In this document: in pieces, positions 41,245 to 48,986 of the stretch
Layout: each line of letters begins with the position of its first letter
How positions within the stretch are numbered: position 1 is the stretch's first letter
Source: Rhodoferax sp. BAB1
GTDB lineage: Bacteria > Pseudomonadota > Gammaproteobacteria > Burkholderiales > Burkholderiaceae_C
Assembly (NCBI RefSeq): GCF_013334205.1
Contig: NZ_CP054424.1
Coordinates: forward strand, 950,001-1,014,000
Length of the DNA: 64,000 nucleotides
Direction of reading: 5' to 3'
The notes under the pieces: generated by a model
The model's input: the letters and a program-made list of their open reading frames with translations, nothing else
The model's database searches: none
Told to the model about the DNA's origin: nothing
Program-made: the position numbers and the translations under genes

Positions 41245-42060
41245 ATGGCAGAGATCACCTACACCTCCCCCACCGAGCGGGTGCAGAGCTGGATGGACGA
41301 GGACGGCAGCACCCTGCACATCCGCTTCAACAACCCCGAGCGCCATAACGCGCTGTCGGTCGACATGTGGGAGGCCGTGCCCGTGCTGCTGGCGCTGGCC
41401 GAGGCCGACGAGCGTGTGCGCCTGGTGGTGTTCTCCGGTGCCGGCGAGAAGGCGTTTGTGTCTGGCGCCGACATCTCGCAGTTCGAGGACATGCGCGCCG
41501 CGCGCGAGGCCGTGGCCCGCTACGAGCTCATGGCCGAGCAGGCGCTCATGGGCATCTACAACTTCAGCAAGCCCACGCTGGCCTGCATCCGTGGTTATTG
41601 CATCGGCGGCGGGGTCAACGTGGCCATGAGCTGCGACATCCGCATCGCCAGCAGCGACGCGGTGTTCTCGATCCCGGCCGCGCGCCTGGGGCTGGGTTAC
41701 CGTTATTCGGCCATGAAGAACCTGGTGGACCTGGTCGGCCCCGGCGTGGCCAAGGACCTGTTCTTCACCGCGCGCCGCATCAGCGCGGTGGAAGCCAAGG
41801 AGGTGGGCCTGATTTCGCGTGTCTGCGCGCCGGACCAGCTGCCCGCCCTGCTGGCCGAATACACCCAGGCCCTGGCTGCCAATGCGCCGCTGACGGTGCG
41901 CGCCGGCAAGGCCATCGTGGTCGAGATCCTCAAGCCTTCGCCCGAGGTGGACTTCGACAAGTGCCGCGCGCTGATCCAGGGCTGTTTCCAGAGCGAAGAC
42001 TATGCCGAGGGCCGTAAGGCCTTCATGGAAAAACGCAAGCCCGTGTTCCGCGGCAAGTGA
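41245..42060 (+). CDS. Crotonase-fold protein (annotated enoyl-CoA hydratase type)
   Basis: A 271-residue protein of the crotonase superfamily. The oxyanion-hole motifs SGADISQF and CIGGGVNVAMSCD are present. At the places of the two catalytic glutamates of classical hydratases there are Ser (ASSDAVF) and Ala (IPAARLGLGY), so another reaction, such as isomerisation or thioester hydrolysis, is likely. One base separates it from the CoA-transferase stop, so the two are co-translated. Confidence 0.87.
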   Translation: MAEITYTSPTERVQSWMDEDGSTLHIRFNNPERHNALSVDMWEAVPVLLALAEADERVRLVVFSGAGEKAFVSGADISQFEDMRAAREAVARYELMAEQALMGIYNFSKPTLACIRGYCIGGGVNVAMSCDIRIASSDAVFSIPAARLGLGYRYSAMKNLVDLVGPGVAKDLFFTARRISAVEAKEVGLISRVCAPDQLPALLAEYTQALAANAPLTVRAGKAIVVEILKPSPEVDFDKCRALIQGCFQSEDYAEGRKAFMEKRKPVFRGK

Positions 42061-42079
42061 AGCAGACAAGGACAAGAAG

Positions 42080-43057
42080 ATGAAGTCTTACTGGGCCAAG
42101 ATCACGGGCGGCAAGATCGCCGTCGAGTTACGCGACATTCCCAAGCCGGAACCCGGCCCGGGCCAGGTGCTGGTGCGCGTGCGCGCCGCTGGCCTGAACC
42201 GCGGCGAATTCATCATCGGCCACAGCCTGCAGGCCGAAGGCAGTGCCAAGGCCGCAGGCATGGAAGCGGCAGGCGAAGTGGTGGCCTGCGGTGCCGGCGT
42301 CAGCGAGCTGAAACCCGGCGACGCCGTCATGGGCCGTTGCGGCGGCGGTTTTGCCGAGTACGTGCTGATGGATGCACGCGAAGCCATGCCCAAACCTGCC
42401 AAGCTGAGCTGGGAGCAGGCCGCGGCCGTGCCCCTGTCGTCCCTGGTGGTGCACGACATGCTGGTGCTGCAAGGCCAGCTCCAGGCCGGCCAGTGGCTGC
42501 TGATCCCGGGTGTGTCCTCGGGCCTGGGCGTGACGGCGCTGACCATGGCCAAGGCCCTGGGCGCCAAGGTGATCGGCACATCGGGTTCGCAGGCCAAACT
42601 CGACCACCTCAAGACCCTGGGCCTGGACCTCGGCATCTGCACCCGCGCGCCCGACTTCCATGACGCCGTCATGCAGGCCACCGGCGGCAAGGGTGTGAAC
42701 CTGGTGGTCAACGCCGTGGGCGGCACGATGTTCGCCGAGAGCGTGCGCTGCCTGGCTTTCCAGGGCCGGCTGGCCGTGGTGGGTTACGTCGATGGAGCGC
42801 TGCACGCCGAGATCGACCTGGATGCCCTGCACGCCAAGCGTCTCACGCTCTTCGGTGTGTCCAACAAATTGCGCAATGCCGACATGAAGGCCGCGGGTGT
42901 GCCGCCCTTCAAGGCCCAGATCCTGCCCATGCTGGCCGATGGGCGCATCGTGCCGCTGGTCGACCGTGTGCTGCCCTTCGGGCAACTCGCCGAGGCCAAG
43001 GCCGCCATGGAAGCCGCCCAGCACATGGGCAAGATCGTGCTGGCCGGGCTTTCCTGA
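42080..43057 (+). CDS. Zinc-independent MDR quinone oxidoreductase-like protein
   Basis: Medium-chain dehydrogenase/reductase of 325 residues with the QOR pattern: a GroES-like N-terminus (GQVLVRVRAAGLNRGEF), LIPGVSSGLGVTALTMAKAL for NADPH binding and no zinc-ligand Cys cluster. It starts at 42080 after AAGGACAAG. It likely reduces an alpha,beta-unsaturated or quinone-like intermediate made by its neighbours. Confidence 0.86.
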   Translation: MKSYWAKITGGKIAVELRDIPKPEPGPGQVLVRVRAAGLNRGEFIIGHSLQAEGSAKAAGMEAAGEVVACGAGVSELKPGDAVMGRCGGGFAEYVLMDAREAMPKPAKLSWEQAAAVPLSSLVVHDMLVLQGQLQAGQWLLIPGVSSGLGVTALTMAKALGAKVIGTSGSQAKLDHLKTLGLDLGICTRAPDFHDAVMQATGGKGVNLVVNAVGGTMFAESVRCLAFQGRLAVVGYVDGALHAEIDLDALHAKRLTLFGVSNKLRNADMKAAGVPPFKAQILPMLADGRIVPLVDRVLPFGQLAEAKAAMEAAQHMGKIVLAGLS

Positions 43058-43130
43058 ATCTGCATTCCGTCACGACGTTTGCCAACCATAACCAACGAGG
43101 AGATACGACATGCACAAACGCAAACTTTTA

Positions 43131-43397
43131 GAGCCTGGTCACGGTTTCGCAGGGGCCGCGTTGGGGCGCAATCGGGATGAGTTGGCCGCCAACATTCCGC
43201 CGCATGGGCTGATGCCCATGCAAGGGATTTGGTGGACAAATCGCCCGATTTCGCCCCAACCCGAAGGGCAAGCGCCTTGCCGGGCGGTCTGCGGCGTTGC
43301 AAAGCCTCGCCGGGCATGGAGCCCGGCTTCGTTTTACGCCTTGCATCCCATCCCGGCAAGGTGCTTGCGCGGCCCCTGGGAGACCGTGACCAGGCTC
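43131..43397. mobile_element. MITE-like 267-bp element in the Bug protein gene
   Basis: Ends are inverted: GAGCCTGGTCACGGT at the left and ACCGTGACCAGGCTC at the right, and GGGGCCGCG/CGCGGCCCC continues inward. TTA flanks both sides (43128-43130 and 43398-43400), a 3-base target duplication. No transposase is encoded, so it is non-autonomous. A TNA duplication recalls IS5/IS1031-group elements, but the family is not proven. Insert plus duplication is 270 bases, exactly 90 codons without a stop, so the host frame stays open. Confidence 0.85.
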
Positions 43398-44354
43398 TTA
43401 CTGGCAGCCCTGGTCCTGGGCGCCTGCTCCCAGACCGCCCTGGCCCAGGCGCCGGCCTACCCGAACAAACCCGTCAAGCTGATCGTGGGCTTCGCCCCGG
43501 GCGGTGCGGCCGACTACGTGGCGCGCTCCGTAGGGGATGCCCTGGGTCGCGCCCTGGGCCAGCCTATCGTGATCGAGAACAAGGCCGGTGCCGGCTCCAG
43601 CATCGCCGCCGACATGGTGGCCAAGTCGGCACCCGATGGGTACACCCTGCTGATCGCCAGCCCGAGCTCCATCTCGGTCAATCCCGCGCTCAACGCCAAG
43701 CTGCCCTACAAGCCCAGCGACCTGCAGCCCGTGAGCAAGCTCACCAGCTCGCCGCTGGTGATCGCGGTCAATCCGGCCACCGGCATCAACTCGGTCCAGG
43801 ATCTGATCGCCCGCGCCAAGAAGGACCCCGGCAAGCTGAACTTCGCCACCTCGGGCAATGGCTCGGCCCCGCACCTGGGCGCGGCCCTGTTCAGCCAGGT
43901 GGCTGGCGTGCAGATGCAGCACATCCCCTTCCGTGGCGGTGGTCCGGCCATCCAGTCGGTGATTGCCGGCGACACGCAGGTCACCTTCGGCACGCCGCCC
44001 TCGGTGCTGCCCCAAGTGACGGCCGGCCGTCTGCGCGGCCTCGGCGTCAGCACGCTGGAGCGCACGCCGCTGTTTCCCGACCTGCCCGGCATGAAGGAAG
44101 CCGGTTTGCCGGACTACCTCATCGACTTCTGGTACGGTTTCTTCGTGCCCGCCGGCACGCCGCAGCCCATCGTGCAGAAGCTGTTCGAGGCCACCCAGGA
44201 AGCGATGAAACAGCCCGGCGTGAAAGCCGCCCTGGCACGCGAAGGCACCGACGTGTCGGTCTCCAAATCGCCCGCTGACTACGCCGCCTTCCTGGCCCAG
44301 GACGAGAAGTTCTGGGTGAACCTGGTCAAGAGCGCCGGCGTCAAGCTGGAGTGA
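43386..44354 (+). CDS. Bug-family (TctC-like) solute-binding protein, signal peptide interrupted by a MITE
   Basis: Periplasmic binding protein of the Bordetella uptake gene family, which serves tripartite tricarboxylate-type carriers. The mature part (PNKPVKLIVGFAPGGAADYVA, DMVAKSAPDGYTLL) is typical and closely like the next gene. The original frame starts at 43110 (MHKRKLL) and is split by a 267-base element. Removing it would give MHKRKLLLAALVLGACSQTA, a normal signal peptide. A GTG at 43386 inside the element's right end restarts a peptide MTRLLLAALVLGACSQTA of 322 residues, near the 323 of its neighbour. Its GGGAG site is only 3 bases away, so initiation may be weak. Confidence 0.8.
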   Translation: MTRLLLAALVLGACSQTALAQAPAYPNKPVKLIVGFAPGGAADYVARSVGDALGRALGQPIVIENKAGAGSSIAADMVAKSAPDGYTLLIASPSSISVNPALNAKLPYKPSDLQPVSKLTSSPLVIAVNPATGINSVQDLIARAKKDPGKLNFATSGNGSAPHLGAALFSQVAGVQMQHIPFRGGGPAIQSVIAGDTQVTFGTPPSVLPQVTAGRLRGLGVSTLERTPLFPDLPGMKEAGLPDYLIDFWYGFFVPAGTPQPIVQKLFEATQEAMKQPGVKAALAREGTDVSVSKSPADYAAFLAQDEKFWVNLVKSAGVKLE

Positions 44355-44414
44355 GCAGGCTGATGCGGGGCCTGTGCCCCGCAGTCTCGACAGAAAAACT
44401 TGAGGAGACACACC

Positions 44415-45386
44415 ATGCAATACAAATCCATGTTGATGGCCGCCCTGCTGGCCCTGGGCGGCACCACCCCGGTCTGGGCGCAGGCCGCTTATCCCAGCAA
44501 GCCCATCCGGCTGGTGGTCGGGTTCGCCCCGGGTGGCGCGGCCGACTATGTGGCGCGCTCGGTGGGAGATGCCCTGGGCCGCGCCCTGGGCCAGCCCATC
44601 GTGATCGAGAACAAGGCCGGTGCCGGCTCCAGCATTGCCGCCGACATGGTGGCCAAGTCGGCGCCGGACGGCTACACCCTGCTGATCGCCAGCCCGAGTT
44701 CCATTTCGGTCAACCCCGCGCTCAATCCCAAACTGAACTACAAGCCCAATGATTTGTTGCCCGTGACCAAGCTCACCGCTTCGCCGCTGGTGATCGCGGT
44801 CAACCCCAACGCCGGCCTCAACTCGGTCAAGGAACTGATCGCCAAGGCCAAGGCCAACCCCGGTGCGCTAAACGTAGCCACCGCCGGCAATGGCTCGGCG
44901 ACCCATCTGGGCGCGGCGCAGTTTGCCCAGGTCGCCGGGGTCAAGTTCACCGAGATTCCCTACCGCGGCGGCGGTCCGGCCATGCAGTCGCTGATCGCAG
45001 GCGACACCCAGATCTACTTCGGCACGCCGCCGTCCACACTGCCGCACATCCAGTCCGGTCGTGTGCGCGGCCTGGGCATCAGTGCCACCGAACGCAGCGC
45101 CCTGTTCCCGGATCTGCCGGGCATGAAGGACGCCGGACTGCCGGAGTACGAACTCGATTTCTGGTACGGCTTCTTCGTGCCGGCCGGCACGCCCCCGGCC
45201 ATCGTGCAGAAGCTTTTCGAGGCGACGAAGACGGCCATGCAGCAGGAGTCGGTGAAGGCCGCGCTGGCGCGTGAGGGCACCGAGGTCTCGCTGTCCCAGT
45301 CGCCGGCGGACTATGCGGCCTTCCTGGCCCGGGACGAGAAGTTCTGGGTGAAGCTCGTCAAGGACGCTGGGGTCAAGCTCGATTGA
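44415..45386 (+). CDS. Bug-family (TctC-like) solute-binding protein, intact paralogue
   Basis: Intact 323-residue periplasmic binding protein with a signal peptide (ending PVWAQ) and the Bug fold (LVVGFAPGGAADYVARSVGD). About three quarters of positions match the upstream copy by eye, so this is a tandem duplication that has diverged. GAGGAG precedes ATG 44415. No TctA/TctB membrane genes are in the window, so its partner transporter must be elsewhere or it may work as a sensor. Last gene of the GntR operon. Confidence 0.9.
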   Translation: MQYKSMLMAALLALGGTTPVWAQAAYPSKPIRLVVGFAPGGAADYVARSVGDALGRALGQPIVIENKAGAGSSIAADMVAKSAPDGYTLLIASPSSISVNPALNPKLNYKPNDLLPVTKLTASPLVIAVNPNAGLNSVKELIAKAKANPGALNVATAGNGSATHLGAAQFAQVAGVKFTEIPYRGGGPAMQSLIAGDTQIYFGTPPSTLPHIQSGRVRGLGISATERSALFPDLPGMKDAGLPEYELDFWYGFFVPAGTPPAIVQKLFEATKTAMQQESVKAALAREGTEVSLSQSPADYAAFLARDEKFWVKLVKDAGVKLD

Positions 45387-45413
45387 TGTCTGAGGGTGTT
45401 CGGGAAATTCTCC

Positions 45414-45437
45414 GTTCGGCCTGAGCTTGTCGAAGGC
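45414..45437. repeat. Short dispersed repeat (CTTCGACAAGCTCAGG type)
   Basis: GTTCGGCCTGAGCTTGTCGAAG matches a short element scattered through many proteobacterial genomes, recognised from memory. Only one copy was seen here, at the left side of the accessory island. Confidence 0.55.
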
Positions 45438-45462
45438 TCTTCTTCGTGATGAGTTTCCTCTT

Positions 45463-45700
45463 GCGTGGCTTGCCGGGTCTCGGCCCGGCGGCCGACTCAC
45501 TTTCTCTTGCTTCGCCAAGAGAAAGTAAGCAAAGAGAAGGCGACCCTGGTGTCTGTGTCCCCGGCTGCGCCGGGGCAACCTGCGATGCTCGCGTCAGGCG
45601 GGAGCCGCGCAAACTCGCTGCGCTCAGACATGCGCGTCTCTTGATCCGCCTGCCGCTGCGCTTCTCGGCACAGACACAAGGGTGGGGGAAACCGAAAACC
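45463..45700 (+). repeat. Island-flanking repeat, left copy
   Basis: This gap contains a repeat whose inverted partner is at 47303-47543. The first 90 bases are nearly the same in both: GCGTGGCTTGCCGGGTCTCG, ACTCACTTTCTCTTGCTTCG and CCAAGAGAAAGTAAGCAAAG. The rest is more diverged but still aligned. Short frames in it look like the spurious ORFs often predicted from this repeat in Comamonadaceae genomes. Confidence 0.82.
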
Positions 45701-45711
45701 GAAGACAAATG

Positions 45712-45743
45712 CGACAAGGGCACGCTATCGCGTGCCCTTGTCG
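45712..45743 (-). terminator. Perfect 14-bp hairpin after the island genes
   Basis: CGACAAGGGCACGC-tatc-GCGTGCCCTTGTCG, directly after the 161-codon gene in its reading direction. The downstream T run is weak, but position and perfection point to a terminator. Confidence 0.65.
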
Positions 45744-45749
45744 GAGGGG

Positions 45750-46235
45750 TTAGGCGTCACCATCGCCCTTGACCTCTAGGTTGAGATGAGTGACTGGCGT
45801 GAACGGAATTGGATTCTTCTGGACGTCAGTTCCTGAAAAGATCATTAGGCTGGTGTAAGCCCCAAGGATTCTCTCGTGGATGACTTGGAGGTCAGCCATC
45901 ATGATGGTGCGACCTTCGTCACTATTGCGACGAAAGTTGTGTTGCCTATAGAAAGAGTGATTGAGCCGGTTGCGTTCGGACAGCGCCACAGCAAGCTCAG
46001 CTTCAAGCTCCGGTGGAGGTGGCGCAGACTTTCGAAGCGAGGCTAGCAATTGACCAAGCGTCTTGCGATCGATCTCCCCGATGAGCTTCCGCCCCAGTGA
46101 CTTGCTTCGAATCTTGGCCAACCCATGGAGGTCCACAGCGGCGAAGATCAGTGAGTTGCCCAGCTCAAGTTCCAGAAGCTGGGCGGCCTCGGCTGTTTCT
46201 CCGAACTTGGCATATACCTCGTCGAGCGTGGGCAT
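45750..46235 (-). CDS. Hypothetical protein with a HEPN-like RN-x3-H motif
   Basis: A 161-residue, mainly helical cytoplasmic protein of unknown function. Helices about 5-70 are followed by ERNRLNHSFYRQHN with Arg88, Asn89 and His93, the RN-x3-H pattern of HEPN-fold RNases and their relatives. No signal peptide, no membrane helix. GC is visibly lower than in neighbouring genes. It is 37 bases downstream of the membrane-anchored gene on the same strand, so the two are probably co-transcribed. RNase activity is inference from a short motif. Confidence 0.72.
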   Translation of the reverse strand: MPTLDEVYAKFGETAEAAQLLELELGNSLIFAAVDLHGLAKIRSKSLGRKLIGEIDRKTLGQLLASLRKSAPPPPELEAELAVALSERNRLNHSFYRQHNFRRNSDEGRTIMMADLQVIHERILGAYTSLMIFSGTDVQKNPIPFTPVTHLNLEVKGDGDA

Positions 46236-46272
46236 GATTGAACTCTTGACCTGAATTAGGTGCCGCTAGAGC

Positions 46273-47115
46273 TCACCGCTCCGATTGCAACACGGCTCGC
46301 AACTCGGCGAGCACCGTTGCGGAGGTGGCGACGATCTCTTGGCTGACGATGGGTTCGGCACCGTGAATGATCGCGTTTCGGAGCGTTATCAACTCGCGAA
46401 GGTGCCCATGCAGAGAACCGTTGATTCGCTCACTTCGGAACAGAATGTCCGCCAAGCGCATGTTTGACATTCTCCTTGGCAGCCTCGCTTGTGCGGAGGC
46501 GGTCGCATATGACTGATACGGCTCTCCTGCTTCGGACAGCAGGCCTTCGATCTGGTTGTAGTTCCGGAGGAAGTCCTCGAGGCTTCCACGCGCTTCGCGG
46601 TCTCGCGAAGGATCAAGTTCATCTTGGAGGTTCTGGCTCGCCCGTTCGATGCGTTGCGGTGCAATCACATCAAACACGAAGAGCGTGATAGCTGCGAAGG
46701 CCACCGCAAACGCAGACTGGCCAACATTGATGAGGATCGTAGTGAGGTCGGTTTGTGGAGAAGTTTCGTGCGAGATGACGAGGTTCGCAAGAAGCAGGGT
46801 GAGGGCGACTAGGCCAGTGATGTACACAAGTAGCTTGAAGTAGCGGGTCTTCAGCTCATCGATCGCTTCTTCCAACGTTTCGTCTTCGTTCGCTTCGCGC
46901 GTAAGTTCGTTGCGAAAGAAGAGGAAGCCGGTGAGGGTGAGGCCGTAGACTGCGGCGATTACCTGTGCTGTCGTGGAGAAGAGATAGAGAATCTGGTTCT
47001 CGTTCAGCGTCAGCCACGGACTAGCGATGCCGAACGCACTTGTGACCACGGAGAGTGCGATGAAGGCTCCTGTGCTGAGAAGGAAGGTCGTGTGTGGCGA
47101 CAGCGCTCGTCCCAT
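46273..47115 (-). CDS. Four-helix membrane protein with a C-terminal HEPN-like RN-x3-H motif
   Basis: A 280-residue protein of unknown function. About four membrane helices are predicted near 8-31, 42-67, 92-114 and 126-151, with an acidic loop (about 69-90). The C-terminal cytoplasmic part of about 130 residues ends with ELITLRNAIIHGAEP, carrying Arg246, Asn247 and His251, again RN-x3-H. GC is lower than around it. It is the first gene of the two-gene island. A membrane-anchored effector or sensor coupled to the second HEPN-like protein is a reasonable guess. Confidence 0.72.
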   Translation of the reverse strand: MGRALSPHTTFLLSTGAFIALSVVTSAFGIASPWLTLNENQILYLFSTTAQVIAAVYGLTLTGFLFFRNELTREANEDETLEEAIDELKTRYFKLLVYITGLVALTLLLANLVISHETSPQTDLTTILINVGQSAFAVAFAAITLFVFDVIAPQRIERASQNLQDELDPSRDREARGSLEDFLRNYNQIEGLLSEAGEPYQSYATASAQARLPRRMSNMRLADILFRSERINGSLHGHLRELITLRNAIIHGAEPIVSQEIVATSATVLAELRAVLQSER

Positions 47116-47192
47116 GTGAGCCCTAACGTGATATGGACCGCGAAAGTGCGGAATAACATGGACGGACGTTCATCCTCGCGCCTCCCTTGCTG

Positions 47193-47207
47193 CAAGCTAA
47201 AAGCTTG
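47193..47207. promoter_or_regulatory. Palindrome upstream of the island genes
   Basis: CAAGCT-aaa-AGCTTG is a perfect palindrome in an AT-rich stretch about 80 bases before the 280-codon gene. A TTGAAA box lies just upstream on the minus strand. It may be an operator or promoter part. Confidence 0.4.
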
Positions 47208-47264
47208 TTTTGTTTCAAGAATTTGGCTGACTATAGCGTCGCGTGGCGCGCATGACAAACCGTG

Positions 47265-47302
47265 AACCCCGCAGTCCCCGCGTTAGCGGGGACTGCGGGG
47301 TT
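47265..47302. repeat. Perfect 17-bp hairpin at the right side of the island
   Basis: Arms AACCCCGCAGTCCCCGC and GCGGGGACTGCGGGGTT around the loop gtta. It lies between the island promoter region and the right flanking repeat, a mirror of the hairpin at 45712-45743. It may end transcription entering from outside or be part of the repeat. Confidence 0.75.
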
Positions 47303-47543
47303 CGGGTATCCGGTTCCCACCGCCGTGTGCGGAGGCGAGTAGCGCAGGCAGCGGCGGAAAAAGAAGCGCAGATGTCTGAGCCCGCAGGGCGAGTTTCTGA
47401 GCTTCCCGCTGCTGCCGAGCAACGCAGCGTGCCCGGAGCGTAGCGGAGGGACGACGCACCCGGCTCGCCTTCTTTTGCTTACTTTTCTTGGCGAAGCAAG
47501 AAAAGTGAGTCGCCCGCCGGGGCGAGACCCGGCAAAGCCACGC
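47303..47543 (-). repeat. Island-flanking repeat, right copy (inverted)
   Basis: Inverted partner of 45463-45700; its reverse complement reads GCGTGGCTTTGCCGGGTCTC, ACTCACTTTTCTTGCTTCG and CCAAGAAAAGTAAGCAAAAG. With the hairpin at 47265-47302 it fills most of the 449-base gene-free stretch between the island and the FAD oxidase gene. Confidence 0.82.
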
Positions 47544-47564
47544 CGGCAGGGCGCTTGATCTAAC

Positions 47565-48986
47565 TCACCCGCGAATCATGCGGCCGGGGTTCATCAGGTT
47601 GTGGGGGTCCAGCGCATGTTTGATGCTGCGCATCAGGCCCAGGGCCACCGGTGACTTGTGGTCGGGCAGCTTGTCCACCTTCAGGCTGCCGATGCCGTGT
47701 TCGGCCGAGATCGAGCCGCGGTAGCGGTCCACCACCTCGTAGACCATGGCGTTCATGGGCGGCTCCTCCTCGGCGAGGAAACGCTGCTGGTCCTCTCCCT
47801 CGGGCGCCTGCACGTTGTAGTGCAGGTTGCCGTCGCCCAGGTGGCCGTAGGTCACCAGGCGTGCGCCGGGGAACTTCTCCATCAGCAGGGCGTTGGTCTC
47901 GGCCACGAAGGCGGGGATGCGCGAGACGTTGATCGAGATGTCGTGTTTGATGTTCAGGCCTTCCTGGGCCTGGGCCAAGGGGATGCTCTCGCGGATGTGC
48001 CACAGGGCCTTGGCCTGGGCCATGCTCTCGGCCACCACGGCATCGGTCACGCAGCCGGCTTCCATGGCGGCTTCGAGCAGGCGTTCGAACTGGGCGCGGG
48101 CGTGGGTTTCCGATTCGTTGTCGGAGTTCTCCAGCACCACGCACCAGGGCGATTCCTGCCAGAAGGGAACCCGCTGCTGTGGGAAGTGCTTGACCACCAG
48201 GCTCAGTGCAAACTGGCCCATGACCTCGAAGCCGGTCAGGCCCGCGCTGAGGTGCTCGTGCGCCAGGCCCAGCAACTGCACTGCGGCTTCCATCGACGGC
48301 ACGGCGGCAAAGGCCGTGAGCTGGGCTTTGGGCAGCGGGTAGACCTTCATGGTGGCGCCGGTGATCACCCCCAGCGTGCCCTCGGAGCCGATGAAAAGAT
48401 GGCGCAGGTCGTAGCCTGTGTTGTCCTTGCGCAGGCCCAGCAGGCCGTCCCAGATCTCGCCCTGTGCGGTCACCACTTCCAGGCCCAGGCAGAGCTCACG
48501 CGTGTTGCCGTAACGCACGACCTGCGTGCCACCGGCGTTGGTGCCGAGGTTGCCGCCGATGGTGCAGCTGCCCTCCGACGCCAGGCTGAGCGGGAACAGG
48601 AAGCCGGCTTTCTCGCATTCGTCCTGCAGGTTCTGCAGCACGCAGCCTGCGTCCACCGTGATGGTCAGGTTGCCGGCGTCGAGCTGGCGCACCTTGTTCA
48701 TGCGTGTGAGGCTCAGCACCACCTGGGTGCCGCTGGCATCCGGCGTGGAGCCCACCACCATGCCGGTGTTGCCGCCCTGGGGCACCATGGCCACGCGCGC
48801 AGCGGCGCAGGCCTTGACGACGGCCGCCACCTCGGTGGTGGAGGCCGGGCGCACCACGGCCAGGGCACGGCCGCGTTCACGGCCGCGCCAGTCGAGTTCC
48901 CAGGCGCTGAGGTCGCCTTCGGTCAGGACGTTGGAGGCGCCGACGATGTGGCGCAGCTGGGTGAGCAGTTCGGTGGGGGTACTCAT
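47565..48986 (-). CDS. FAD-binding oxidoreductase (GlcD / D-2-hydroxy acid dehydrogenase type)
   Basis: Flavoprotein of 473 residues of the VAO/PCMH family that oxidises D-2-hydroxy acids. The FAD site VPQGGNTGMVVGSTPDASG and GGNLGTNAGGTQVVRYGN are clear, and the FAD-oxidase C-terminal domain ends HALDPHNLMNPGRMI with HLGDGNLHYNV and EHGIGSLK. Start 48986 overlaps the DUF2069 stop by 4 bases (ATGA). Glycolate, lactate or 2-hydroxyglutarate are possible substrates; sequence alone does not choose. Confidence 0.88.
   Translation of the reverse strand: MSTPTELLTQLRHIVGASNVLTEGDLSAWELDWRGRERGRALAVVRPASTTEVAAVVKACAAARVAMVPQGGNTGMVVGSTPDASGTQVVLSLTRMNKVRQLDAGNLTITVDAGCVLQNLQDECEKAGFLFPLSLASEGSCTIGGNLGTNAGGTQVVRYGNTRELCLGLEVVTAQGEIWDGLLGLRKDNTGYDLRHLFIGSEGTLGVITGATMKVYPLPKAQLTAFAAVPSMEAAVQLLGLAHEHLSAGLTGFEVMGQFALSLVVKHFPQQRVPFWQESPWCVVLENSDNESETHARAQFERLLEAAMEAGCVTDAVVAESMAQAKALWHIRESIPLAQAQEGLNIKHDISINVSRIPAFVAETNALLMEKFPGARLVTYGHLGDGNLHYNVQAPEGEDQQRFLAEEEPPMNAMVYEVVDRYRGSISAEHGIGSLKVDKLPDHKSPVALGLMRSIKHALDPHNLMNPGRMIRG

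Noticed and set aside
45446..45772. A 108-codon plus-strand frame next to the island
   Set aside because: It lies within the dispersed repeat and resembles spurious ORFs often predicted from this repeat; no ribosome site.
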